Shown here: piece after piece, positions 1 to 6,317 of the stretch
Position numbering within the stretch: the first letter of the stretch is position 1
Layout: the number at the start of each line of letters is the position of its first letter
Source: Pseudomonadota bacterium
Lineage (GTDB): Bacteria; Pseudomonadota; Gammaproteobacteria; Burkholderiales; Methylophilaceae
DNA length: 9,281 nt
Assembly: GCA_023459535.1 (NCBI GenBank)
Contig: JAEWTK010000167.1
Coordinates: 1 to 9,281 of the forward strand
Direction of reading: 5' to 3'
Made by a program: the position numbers and the translations under genes
Notes under the pieces: generated by a model
Told to the model about the DNA's origin: nothing
Seen by the model: only the letters and a program-made list of their open reading frames with translations
The model's database searches: none

Positions 1-765
1 GACGAAGAGATACGCGCCAACCTGAACTGCCCGCCCGGCTTCATCGGTCCGGTCGGTGTCGGTGCCGGTGTGCGCGTCATCATCGACCGTAGTGTGGCGG
101 TCATGAGCGATTTTGTCTGCGGCGCCAACAAGCCCAAATATCACCTGGCCGGTGTCAATTTCGGCCGCGACCTGCCGGAACCGGCGCTGGTGGCCGATAT
201 CCGTAACGTGGTGGCGGGCGACGCTTCGCCGGACGGCAAGGGTACGCTGTCCTTGTGCCGCGGTATCGAGGTCGGCCACATCTTCCAGCTGCGTACCAAG
301 TATGCGGCAGCGATGGAAGCCACCTATCTCGACGAGAATGGCGAGACCAAGGTCATGGAGATGGGCTGCTACGGTATCGGCGTGTCGCGCATCGTCGGCG
401 CCGCCATCGAGCAGGGCAATGACGAGCGCGGCATCATCTTCCCTGCTGCCATGGCGCCGTTTGAAGTGGCGATTGCCCCGATCGGCATGGACCGCAGCGA
501 GGCGGTAAAAACTGCGGCATTCGAACTTTATGAACAGCTCAAGGCGGCCGGCGTCGATGTGTTGATGGACGACCGTGGCGAACGTCCGGGCGTCATGTTC
601 GCCGATCTGGAGCTGATCGGCATTCCGCATCGTATCGTCATCGGGGATCGCGGTTTGAAGACGCAAGAGGTAGAATACCAGGCACGTACCGATGCAGAGG
701 CAAGCAATGTCCCCCTCAATCAAGTGGTTGAATTGATTAAACGACAACTAGGTTTGAACGCTTGA
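1..765 (+). CDS. proS: Prolyl-tRNA synthetase, C-terminal part (5' end outside window)
   Basis: The reading frame is open from base 1 to a TGA at 763-765, giving the last 254 residues of a bacterial-type ProRS, the cytoplasmic enzyme that charges tRNA-Pro with proline. The first 60 or so residues (with GPVG, then CGANK and [10 protein letters not shown]) look like the end of the editing insertion domain typical of bacterial ProRS. The class II catalytic core resumes with [12 protein letters not shown] and TKYAAAMEA. Motif 3 is the segment [18 protein letters not shown], whose Arg contacts ATP in this family. From about residue 145 ([12 protein letters not shown]) to the end lies the anticodon-binding domain, including [20 protein letters not shown]. 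One small deviation is Arg where many relatives have Gly in HxFQLG. The stop overlaps the start of the following lytic transglycosylase gene, which suggests translational coupling. Confidence 0.97.
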   Translation, partial: DEEIRANLNCPPGFIGPVGVGAGVRVIIDRSVAVMSDFVCGANKPKYHLAGVNFGRDLPEPALVADIRNVVAGDASPDGKGTLSLCRGIEVGHIFQLRTKYAAAMEATYLDENGETKVMEMGCYGIGVSRIVGAAIEQGNDERGIIFPAAMAPFEVAIAPIGMDRSEAVKTAAFELYEQLKAAGVDVLMDDRGERPGVMFADLELIGIPHRIVIGDRGLKTQEVEYQARTDAEASNVPLNQVVELIKRQLGLNA

Positions 766-1364
766 AATACTGGCTGACCATACTGCTGTTGCTGACATCG
801 CTGACTGCCCAGGCGGGTAATCAGCGCGAGGAGCCTTTGTCCAACAGCGTCAAGGCACAGATGCAGAAATCCATCAGCGACAGTGCGGCGCCGCGACTGG
901 TGTTTGCGACCGAGTTGGAAGGTCTGCACTGGCTCAGCGAGATGTCCAAGCGCTTGCAGAGGCGCATGCCGGACAAGCAGATGCGCGAGGATTTTCTGCG
1001 TACCGTGCACTATGAGGCGTCCCGTGCCGGGCTGGATCCGCAAATGGTGCTGGGTCTGATCCAGGTCGAAAGCGGCTTCAAAAAATACGCCGTCTCCTCG
1101 GTTGGCGCTCGCGGCTTTATGCAGGTCATGCCATTTTGGGTGCGCACCATCGGTACACCGGACCACAATCTGTTCCATCTCAGGCTCAATCTGCGCTACG
1201 GCTGTACCATACTGCGGCATTACATCGATATCGAAAAAGGCGATCTGTATCGTGCATTGGGCCGCTATAACGGCAGCCTCGGCAAGCCGCAATATCCCAA
1301 CCTTGTGCTAGGCGCATGGCGCAAACACTGGCATTACGAGCCTTCTCCGACGCTAGGCATCTGA
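762..1364 (+). CDS. Secreted lytic transglycosylase, SLT (GH23) domain
   Basis: A 200-residue protein that starts with TTG at 762, inside the last codons of proS (TTGA overlap at 762-765). That start is favoured because it gives a clean signal peptide: MKYW, a Leu-rich core, then TAQA with likely cleavage after residue 18. The C-terminal half is an SLT domain that cleaves peptidoglycan between MurNAc and GlcNAc to form 1,6-anhydro ends in the periplasm. The catalytic Glu is E103 in [18 protein letters not shown] (115-124), the NLRYG block near 143-147 and ALGRYNGS (165-172) are the other family motifs. The protein is short and has no LysM or other wall-binding domain, so it resembles the small stand-alone transglycosylases placed after proS in betaproteobacteria. 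No lipobox Cys is present, so it is probably soluble rather than a lipoprotein. A terminator follows 45 bp downstream. Confidence 0.93.
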   Translation: MKYWLTILLLLTSLTAQAGNQREEPLSNSVKAQMQKSISDSAAPRLVFATELEGLHWLSEMSKRLQRRMPDKQMREDFLRTVHYEASRAGLDPQMVLGLIQVESGFKKYAVSSVGARGFMQVMPFWVRTIGTPDHNLFHLRLNLRYGCTILRHYIDIEKGDLYRALGRYNGSLGKPQYPNLVLGAWRKHWHYEPSPTLGI

Positions 1365-1408
1365 ATCGCTTGTAATTTGGCGCGCCGGTAATTGGCGACA
1401 TGACGATA

Positions 1409-1436
1409 AAAAAGGCGATGCATGCATCGCCTTTTT
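1409..1436. terminator. Bidirectional intrinsic terminator
   Basis: A perfect 18-base palindrome (1414-1431, GGCGATGCA then TGCATCGCC) is flanked by five A on the left and five T on the right. On either strand it gives a GC-rich hairpin followed by a U-run. It sits between two convergent genes, the lytic transglycosylase (+, ending 1364) and the secreted protein (-, ending 1469), and can serve both. Confidence 0.9.
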
Positions 1437-1445
1437 CGTTTTCTG

Positions 1446-1476
1446 GCTTTGGTTATTTCTGCTTTCGGTTATTTCT
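1446..1476. repeat. Short tandem duplication over a stop codon
   Basis: Two adjacent copies of GCTTTGGTTATTTCT lie at 1446-1460 and 1461-1476; the second has one extra C. The second copy contains the stop codon (TTA on the plus strand, 1469-1471) of the minus-strand secreted-protein gene. The first copy falls just beyond that stop. Because the extra copy lies 3' of the stop, it does not alter the protein. It looks like a small slippage duplication. Confidence 0.7.
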
Positions 1477-2350
1477 GGATCTTAAAGCCGTAATAGGTGC
1501 CGAATTCGCCTTCGGTCTCATAATAGACAAAGAACAGTCCGTTACTGTAACCAGTGCCGTTGATATGGTTCTGCGAGCGCAGTTTCAGTGTCGGGGGCAA
1601 TGTGCTTCTGGCGATGAAGTTGCCATCCAGATTGAATAACAGCACAGCCTTGCGGTCGACATCCAGCAGTGCCAGTTCCTCTCCCTTGATGCCGGTATAG
1701 GTCACAAAATAATGGCTGATCTCGTCGAATTTGACGCCAGCGGCGTCCAGATCCAGTTTGATTTCGCCTGCGACTTCGCGCTTGGGTGATTCCACGATGC
1801 GCACCAGATTGCTACGGTTCTGCTTTGCATAATAGCGGTTGCGATCAGCATCATAGCTGGGGATGGTGGCTGGGCTGCCGAAAGCGGGGTTATGCCCGGT
1901 GATTTCCTTGGCATCGTTTTTCAGGCTGCCGTCCTCGTTCAGCAGTAGGCTGAAAATACCGGTGTTGGGACCGAAGCCGGCTTCACTGGAGATGTTGTAA
2001 GTCACCGATTCCAGTTGATGGGTGTTGGTGTTGTAGTAAATCGAGCGATTGTCCAGTCCGGGTTTGGCCGAGGACAGGTATTTTCCGCTATCGTCATAAA
2101 TGTGTACTTCTGACGGCGACAGGCCTCCCATCGGGTCGCCCGGTGGCGCAGCCAGTCCGCCGTCAGCGATGAAATACTGTTTGAGGTAGGGCACATAGGC
2201 CACAGTCATCGGCCGTGAAGTCGGTTTTTTTGCCAGCGGGATCTTGACCTCTGGGATGGCCTCGGCCAGCACCTCTGCCTGTGTCAGTGGTGTAAGCAGT
2301 GCGAAGCCGGAAGTGGCGGCAATGACAATGGTGCGTTTGAGAAGCGACAT
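1469..2350 (-). CDS. Secreted protein of unknown function, possible beta-propeller
   Basis: A 293-residue protein I do not recognise. The start is set at the ATG ending at 2350, giving MSLLKRT, because AGG lies 8 bases upstream and a textbook signal peptide follows: basic n-region, hydrophobic core, then LTQA with cleavage near residue 25. An in-frame ATG 12 codons earlier (2386) has no comparable ribosome binding site. The mature part contains no cysteine. It has recurring stretches of the type YVPYLKQYFIADGG, VHIYDDSGKYL, YDADRNRYYA and LALLDVDRKAVLLFNLDG, each a strand pair with Asp/Gly turns. That pattern is what one sees in NHL- or SMP30-like propellers, but this is inference from texture only. 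It lies 77 bp downstream of queA on the same strand and may be co-transcribed, although the functions have no evident link. Transcription should end at the terminator at 1409-1436. Confidence 0.8.
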   Translation of the reverse strand: MSLLKRTIVIAATSGFALLTPLTQAEVLAEAIPEVKIPLAKKPTSRPMTVAYVPYLKQYFIADGGLAAPPGDPMGGLSPSEVHIYDDSGKYLSSAKPGLDNRSIYYNTNTHQLESVTYNISSEAGFGPNTGIFSLLLNEDGSLKNDAKEITGHNPAFGSPATIPSYDADRNRYYAKQNRSNLVRIVESPKREVAGEIKLDLDAAGVKFDEISHYFVTYTGIKGEELALLDVDRKAVLLFNLDGNFIARSTLPPTLKLRSQNHINGTGYSNGLFFVYYETEGEFGTYYGFKIQK

Positions 2351-2427
2351 GGCGTTAACCTTGGTGTGTATATGCAATATTGGCATGGGTGTGGAGTGTG
2401 TCAGCAGGTAAAGAGTTCATCCCGGCA

Positions 2428-3453
2428 TCAGGCGCGTTCGATCAGCATGGCATCACCATAACTGAAAAAGCGGTATCTGGCTTCGACGGCATGCTGATAC
2501 GCCCGCTTGATATGGTCGGTGCCGGCAAAGGCGGAGACCAGCATCAACAACGTACTCTTGGGTAAATGAAAATTGGTCAGTAGGCGTTCCACCACCTGGA
2601 AGCGGTAACCGGGGGTGATGAAGATATCGGTTTCGCCTGAACCGCCCTGCAATTCGCCATTGCGCGCTGCGCTTTCCAACGCACGCAACACGGTGGTGCC
2701 GACCGCTGTGACCTTGCCGCCTCTGGTCCGGGCCAGCCGGATGGCATCCACCGTAGCCTGCGGTACCGAGTAGAGTTCGCTATGCATCTTGTGTTCGTGA
2801 ATATTGTCCACCCGTACCGGCTGGAAGGTGCCCGCACCCACATGCAAGGTGACGTAGGCGATAGCGATGCCGGACGCCTTCAGTCTTTCCATCATGGCGT
2901 CATCGAAATGCAGGCCGGCGGTAGGTGCCGCCACTGCGCCCAGTTCACGTGCGAATACGGTCTGGTAGCGTTCTTCGTCATGGTCGTCAGCCGCGTGGCT
3001 GATGTAGGGCGGTAGTGGCAGGCTGCCGTGTCGGTCGATCAGTTCGATGGCCGGTGTCGGGTTCAATATCTCCAGCAGAAAGAGGTCGTCCTGCCGCTCG
3101 ATGATTTTAGCATCGAAGGCATCGGCGATTCTCAGCAGGCTGCCGGGTTTGGGTGAACGCGAGGCGCGAATCTGTGCCAGCAAACGCTGATTGTCGATGA
3201 CCCGTTCGACCATGACCTCGATCTTGCCGCCGCTGGCTTTTTCGCCGGTCAGTCTGGCCTTGATGACGCGGGTATCGTTGAGGACGAGCAGGTCGTCAGG
3301 CCCGAGAAACTCAGGCAGGTCGCGGAACCAGTCGTCGCGCAGCTGACCGGTTTTACCGTCCAGCCTGAGCAGTCTGCTGGCGCTACGTTCAGGTGCGGGG
3401 AACTGGGCGATGAGTTCATCAGGGAGATAAAAATCAAAATCGGTAGTGCGCAT
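2428..3453 (-). CDS. queA: S-adenosylmethionine:tRNA ribosyltransferase-isomerase
   Basis: QueA transfers and isomerises the ribosyl moiety of SAM onto preQ1 at the wobble position of GUN-anticodon tRNAs, forming epoxyqueuosine. The 341-residue length is normal for the family. Conserved blocks run the whole length: [13 protein letters not shown] at the N-terminus, [10 protein letters not shown] (59-68), GGKIEV, LPPYI (147-151), RYQTVFAR with [12 protein letters not shown] (162-183), [14 protein letters not shown] (200-213), HKMHSE, AVGTT, and the C-terminal segment with TPGY and [21 protein letters not shown]. The start is placed at the ATG ending at 3453 because the family begins with MRTTDFDF. 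A longer in-frame start at 3486 would only add poorly conserved residues and reach the tRNA. The nearest upstream Shine-Dalgarno-like AGGA is only 2 bases from the ATG, so initiation may be modest. tgt, the usual partner, is not next to it here. Confidence 0.96.
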   Translation of the reverse strand: MRTTDFDFYLPDELIAQFPAPERSASRLLRLDGKTGQLRDDWFRDLPEFLGPDDLLVLNDTRVIKARLTGEKASGGKIEVMVERVIDNQRLLAQIRASRSPKPGSLLRIADAFDAKIIERQDDLFLLEILNPTPAIELIDRHGSLPLPPYISHAADDHDEERYQTVFARELGAVAAPTAGLHFDDAMMERLKASGIAIAYVTLHVGAGTFQPVRVDNIHEHKMHSELYSVPQATVDAIRLARTRGGKVTAVGTTVLRALESAARNGELQGGSGETDIFITPGYRFQVVERLLTNFHLPKSTLLMLVSAFAGTDHIKRAYQHAVEARYRFFSYGDAMLIERA

Positions 3454-3474
3454 AGTCCTGACTGCTTGTATAAT
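3447..3474 (+). promoter_or_regulatory. Promoter of the tRNA-Leu gene
   Basis: A perfect TATAAT is at 3469-3474, 12 bases before the mature tRNA begins at 3487. This would give a start near 3481 and a leader of about 6 nt. A weak -35 (TGCGCA, 3447-3452) lies 16 bases upstream. The -10 lies between queA and the tRNA, and the proposed -35 reaches into the first codons of queA. Confidence 0.55.
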
Positions 3475-3579
3475 GCTGCCTCCCATGCCGGGATGGCGGA
3501 ATTGGTAGACGCAGCGGACTCAAAATCCGCCGCCGCGAGGTGTGGGGGTTCGAGTCCCCCTCCCGGCACCAGCATTATA
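3469..3579. repeat. 10-bp inverted repeat bracketing the tRNA gene
   Basis: TATAATGCTG at 3469-3478 is exactly inverted as CAGCATTATA at 3570-3579. The left arm contains the tRNA -10 box. The right arm overlaps the CCA end and, read on the minus strand, presents another TATAAT (3579 down to 3574) pointing through the tRNA toward queA. The left arm lies before the expected transcription start, so the arms would not pair in the tRNA precursor. Confidence 0.65.
3487..3571 (+). tRNA. tRNA-Leu (anticodon CAA)
   Basis: An 85-nt class II tRNA with all arms visible. The acceptor stem is GCCGGGA (3487-3493) paired with TCCCGGC (3561-3567). The anticodon stem is GCGGA/TCCGC with loop CTCAAAA, so the anticodon CAA is at 3521-3523 and reads UUG. 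A long variable arm precedes the T-arm GGGGG-TTCGAGT-CCCCC (3544-3560). The discriminator is A at 3568 and CCA is encoded (3569-3571). The gene is divergent from queA. No clear intrinsic terminator follows. Confidence 0.97.
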
Positions 3580-3608
3580 AAGCAATAGTCAGTTTTATCT
3601 TTCAGCAG

Positions 3609-3845
3609 TCAGGCTTCGGCTGACATCTTCTTCAGCAACTCTTCGAACGCTTCAGGCGGCAACGACCTTGCCCCAGCTTGTGTGCGTAGAGATGATGACT
3701 TCCGTACTGGCTGATGCCATCCGCACTGGTTGTCATGTTTCTGATGACGGACTGGTCAATCTTGATGTAGTCGATATTGAATTTTCTCGGAGTAGGGCAG
3801 CGGGGATTGGTCTGTACCGGAGTCGTCGAGCGCCAGCGCTGATGC
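3609..3845 (-). pseudogene. Degraded EAL (c-di-GMP phosphodiesterase) domain remnant
   Basis: Immediately after the TAG that ends the GGDEF gene, and in the same frame, come codons for ALALDDSGT (3845-3792 region), matching the EAL-family ALDDFGTGYSSL block. A frame change then gives FNIDYIKIDQSVIRNM (3787-3725 region), matching the KIDxxFV block that carries a catalytic Lys. A further frame change gives TEVIISTHTSWGKVVA (3705-3655), resembling the AHSLGxKVVAEG block. A last one gives PPEAFEELLKKMSAEA and a TGA (3660-3609), a typical EAL C-terminus. The EAL signature itself, the EGVE segment and well over 100 residues are missing. It is therefore a multiply frameshifted, internally deleted remnant, most simply the former C-terminal half of the adjacent protein. 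It fills the gap between that gene and the tRNA. Confidence 0.82.
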
Positions 3846-5393
3846 CTACTTGGTGCTGGTAAAAAAAGTGTAATTGTTGCGGCCGGATTTCTTGACCAGA
3901 TACATGGCTTGGTCGGCACTCTTGATCAGTTCTTCGCATGAATCCGTATCGATCGGGAACAGGGCGATGCCGATGCTGGCGGATACATAGGCGACTTCGC
4001 CATTCAGATGGAATGGTGCCTTCATGGTTTCGAGCATGCGTACGGCAATCTGGTCGATACTCTCCAGGTCGTGCAATTGGCTCAGAATGACGACAAATTC
4101 GTCTCCACCGAATCGCGCGACGGTATCTGTATCGCGCAGGCATTCGTTCAGGCGTTCCGCCGCCTGCCGAAGCAGGACGTCGCCCTGCTCGTGACCGAGC
4201 GTATCATTGATAACCTTGAAATGATCTATATCCAGAAACATGACGGCGGTCGGTAATCCGGTCCGTTTCGATTGCTTGGTCTCCTGGTTCAGGCGGTCCC
4301 GAAACAGTACGCGGTTGGGCAGGCCCGTGATGTTGTCGTAATGGGCAAGGTTCTTCAGCAGAGCCGCGGCCTGCTTTTGCTCGGTGATGTCGCGGATAAA
4401 GGCGCAAAATGCCGTGGTGTTCTGCAACTTGATCGACGATACGGTGAGTTCCACCGGAAATTCTGAGCCATCGCGGCGCAGTGCCTGCGTTTCAAAGCGC
4501 CGGTGGACGAGTGTGCTGTCATGGTTCTGGTGGCGTTGCATGCCCTGCAGGTGGGCTGCGCGCAGATGCTCGGGAATGATCAGGCTGTGCAGCGGCTTGC
4601 CAATGGCTTCTTCCGCACCCCAGCCGAATATGGTTTCAGCCTGTTTGCTCCAATGGGTGATGGCGCCTGCGGCATCAATTTCCACTACGGCATCCATCGC
4701 GGTATCGATCATGGCCTTGAAGCGTGACTTGTTTCTCCATAAATCGTGGGTGGTGGCGACCCGCTGTTTGACCATGCGACGGGATAGCGCGACACCCATG
4801 CCCAGCATCAGCAGCGTGACCAGTGTGACTGCAAGATTGATCAGTAGATTGGCCTGGCGCGACACTTCGCCCAGCGTGTTTGAAAACGCTTCTTCCAGCG
4901 GTGAAAGCTGCAGGTTGATGCTGTTGATCTCTGTCAGCAGGCTTTGCAGTTCGGCTTCACTCAAGTCATCTGCCGTCATGTCTTCATGTAGCTCCTGCGC
5001 CAGCGTGGTCAGTTTGGCGATCAGTTCGTCGCCCTCGGTCCAGATGGCAATTGGCTCTTGCATGATGGCGGCATGCTGGAACCAGCGGAACAGACGGATC
5101 ATGCCCGGCACATCGTCCGGATGGTTGCGGCCTTCGATGAATCCGCGGCGCGCGGTTTCAATATCCGGTTCCGGTAGTTGCAGGGCAATGCGCGCTTGAT
5201 GGTCGCCCAGTGGCACGGAGATGGCCTGCAGATATTTCTGGTAGTCGGTTTCCGACTTTGACACGGCGTAGGTATTGAGAAAAAAGACGGCTTCCTTCTG
5301 ACCTTTTGACCACTGACTCTCGCCAGCCACATAGGCACGCAGTGCAGATTGCAGGTGCAGGCTGAGCGCAATCATGCCGAGCATGAAGATCAC
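3846..5393 (-). CDS. Membrane-bound PAS-GGDEF diguanylate cyclase
   Basis: Makes cyclic di-GMP from two GTP. Numbered from the ATG ending at 5393 (515 residues), it has a first membrane helix at about 1-15 that is cut short by this start and a predicted periplasmic sensor to about 180 with no recognised domain. A second helix follows at 183-203, then a PAS domain (about 222-340, with RRDGSEFPVELTVS and FIRDITEQK) and a GGDEF domain (350-512). The active site GGDEF is at 429-433, metal-binding D388 is in FLDIDHFK, and an RxxD inhibitory site (R420-D423) sits five residues before GGDEF, so it should be active and feedback-inhibited. The frame stays open upstream to an in-frame TAA at about 5454-5452; the extra codons (IHTVNRQLLQITWPFIFIV) complete the first helix, so the true start is probably near 5447, or 5461 with a frameshift. 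The protein ends right after GGDEF and an EAL remnant follows. The gene is divergent from the cytochrome oxidase operon. Confidence 0.9.
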   Translation of the reverse strand: MIFMLGMIALSLHLQSALRAYVAGESQWSKGQKEAVFFLNTYAVSKSETDYQKYLQAISVPLGDHQARIALQLPEPDIETARRGFIEGRNHPDDVPGMIRLFRWFQHAAIMQEPIAIWTEGDELIAKLTTLAQELHEDMTADDLSEAELQSLLTEINSINLQLSPLEEAFSNTLGEVSRQANLLINLAVTLVTLLMLGMGVALSRRMVKQRVATTHDLWRNKSRFKAMIDTAMDAVVEIDAAGAITHWSKQAETIFGWGAEEAIGKPLHSLIIPEHLRAAHLQGMQRHQNHDSTLVHRRFETQALRRDGSEFPVELTVSSIKLQNTTAFCAFIRDITEQKQAAALLKNLAHYDNITGLPNRVLFRDRLNQETKQSKRTGLPTAVMFLDIDHFKVINDTLGHEQGDVLLRQAAERLNECLRDTDTVARFGGDEFVVILSQLHDLESIDQIAVRMLETMKAPFHLNGEVAYVSASIGIALFPIDTDSCEELIKSADQAMYLVKKSGRNNYTFFTSTK

Positions 5394-5454
5394 GATGAAG
5401 ATAAAGGGCCACGTGATTTGCAGGAGTTGCCGGTTGACCGTGTGAATTTTTTAA

Positions 5455-5459
5455 CCTCC
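5455..5459 (-). promoter_or_regulatory. Strong Shine-Dalgarno facing a non-standard start
   Basis: GGAGG (minus strand) is followed after 7 bases by ATT (5447-5445), which is in frame with the diguanylate cyclase. No ATG, GTG or TTG stands at a suitable distance. In-frame GTG (5396) and ATG (5393) occur 17-18 codons later without any ribosome binding site. See findings for the A6-run alternative. Confidence 0.5.
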
Positions 5460-5508
5460 ATCCATGGCTGATAACCATCATAAGTCAAAGCACAGGGCGG
5501 CAACAGAG

Positions 5509-5565
5509 CAAAAAAAGTATATTCGGACGGTCAATGCCAATTTCCAATACCAAAAAAAGTATATT
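5509..5565. repeat. 15-bp perfect direct repeat, 42-bp period
   Basis: CAAAAAAAGTATATT occurs at 5509-5523 and again at 5551-5565. The start-to-start distance of 42 bp is close to four turns of B-DNA, so the two copies face the same side of the helix. Read on the minus strand each copy contains TATACT, a possible -10 box for the diguanylate cyclase, but neither has a good -35. Operator sites or A-tract bending are other possibilities. Confidence 0.6.
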
Positions 5566-5712
5566 GAAAACATGGGCCTGTGTTGTTTTGTGGGGCATGT
5601 GTCTGGTGTACGGTTTGTCCGGTTACCGCGTTCGGTCAATGATGGAATGGCTGTATAGGTAACTTGCTTGTGCAAGCTGGATGATTGTGTTAATTTCCAA
5701 AACGTAACAAAG

Positions 5713-5729
5713 TGTGACGAAATGTCGCA
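5713..5729. promoter_or_regulatory. Imperfect palindrome TGTGAC-N5-GTCGCA, candidate operator
   Basis: Two 6-base half sites match in five of six paired positions around a 5-base centre. The shape recalls RegA/PrrA/ActR-type redox response regulator boxes (GCGAC/GTCGC halves), which control oxidase operons in some proteobacteria. The spacing does not fit a Crp/Fnr site. It lies about 100 bp before the first gene of the oxidase operon. The assignment is inference. Confidence 0.3.
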
Positions 5730-5792
5730 GCTTGTTATTCAGTTTGTAATTCGTTGTATCGGTTAATTTGTTGTTGCAGTTCCTTAATAAAA

Positions 5793-5831
5793 GCCGCCCT
5801 TCAAGAGGTGGCTATAGTGGAGGAGGGCGGC
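5793..5831 (+). promoter_or_regulatory. Hairpin sequestering the ribosome binding site
   Basis: GCCGCCCTTC (5793-5802) pairs with GGAGGGCGGC (5822-5831) over 10 bp, including one G-U, with a 19-nt loop. The right arm covers most of the AGGAGG Shine-Dalgarno (5821-5826) of the DUF2244 gene and ends one base before its GTG start at 5833. No T-run follows, so it is not a terminator. It would limit translation initiation unless opened. Confidence 0.6.
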
Positions 5832-5832
5832 A

Positions 5833-6297
5833 GTGGCAGTACCAGTTACAGATTACAAAGTCATCGTACGACCGCATTGCGCCTTGTCTCCAAGGGGTAT
5901 GATGGTTGTCGTCGCTATTACTGCTGCATTCTCCCTACTCATCGGTCTTGGTTTTTCATTTGCAGGTGCATGGCTGGTTCTGCCGTTTGCCGGTCTCGAA
6001 GTTCTCGCGATTGCCTATGCTTTTTATTACATCCACTGCCATGCAGGGGATTACGAAAGCATCACGATCGAAGGTGACAACCTCGCGATAGAAAAGCACG
6101 ACTATCAACATGACTACCGGACGGTTTTTAACCGTTACTGGGCGCGCGTTCTGGTCAGGGAATTGCCGTGTGGGGACCATTCGTTGTTTCTTCGATCACA
6201 TGGCAAGGAAGTGGAATTTGGCCGTCATTTCATGAACGACGACCAGCGTTTGCTTTTGGCTGAACAACTAAAAAAACGTGTCGGTGTTATTACTTAA
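5833..6297 (+). CDS. DUF2244 family integral membrane protein
   Basis: A 154-residue protein starting at GTG 5833, with AGGAGG six bases upstream. A short N-terminal part with IVRPHCALSPRG leads into two membrane helices, about residues 23-42 and 45-66. A soluble C-terminal domain follows, rich in charged and aromatic residues (DYRTVFNRYWARVLV, LFLRSHGKEVEFGRHF). This layout and the R-x-H-x-x-LSP entry are those of DUF2244, a family of unknown biochemical role that is often encoded directly before coxB in proteobacteria. Here the stop is 20 bp before coxB, so the two are surely co-transcribed, suggesting a role in oxidase assembly or stability. The leader hairpin may control its translation. 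No heme or copper ligand motif is apparent. Confidence 0.85.
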   Translation: MAVPVTDYKVIVRPHCALSPRGMMVVVAITAAFSLLIGLGFSFAGAWLVLPFAGLEVLAIAYAFYYIHCHAGDYESITIEGDNLAIEKHDYQHDYRTVFNRYWARVLVRELPCGDHSLFLRSHGKEVEFGRHFMNDDQRLLLAEQLKKRVGVIT

Positions 6298-6317
6298 AAC
6301 CTGATTTGGGAGTGGGT

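Larger units (their letters stand above)
5466..5832. other. AT-rich divergent intergenic region
   Basis: About 370 bp without a convincing gene separates the diguanylate cyclase (-) from the oxidase operon (+). Short open frames here lack ribosome binding sites and family features. It must hold the promoters of both transcription units, but I could not find a -35/-10 pair good enough to name. It does hold the 15-bp direct repeat, the TGTGAC/GTCGCA palindrome and the leader hairpin listed separately. A smaller repeat, CGGTCAATG, occurs at 5528-5536 and 5633-5641. Confidence 0.6.

Noticed and set aside
720..1292. Long minus-strand open frame opposite the lytic transglycosylase
   Set aside because: It is fully antisense to a gene with clear SLT motifs and shows no family features.
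3453..3486. Longer queA start at 3486
   Set aside because: Adds 11 residues not typical of QueA and begins at the edge of the tRNA; family homologues start at [12 protein letters not shown] sequence.
3607..3624. Small hairpin GTCAG/CTGAC after the tRNA gene as terminator
   Set aside because: Only 5 bp, no T-run, and it lies inside the last codons of the EAL remnant.
3632..3919. Open frame of 95 codons on the minus strand across the end of the GGDEF gene
   Set aside because: Its only recognisable part (FNIDYIKIDQSVI) belongs to the decayed EAL domain; the rest is out-of-frame sequence of the GGDEF gene and spacer, with no ribosome binding site.
5464..5675. Short open frames on both strands in the divergent spacer
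   Set aside because: No ribosome binding site, no family features, AT-rich non-coding texture.
5813..5818. TATAGT as -10 box of the oxidase operon
   Set aside because: No -35 at the right distance, and a start there would fall at or inside the ribosome binding site.
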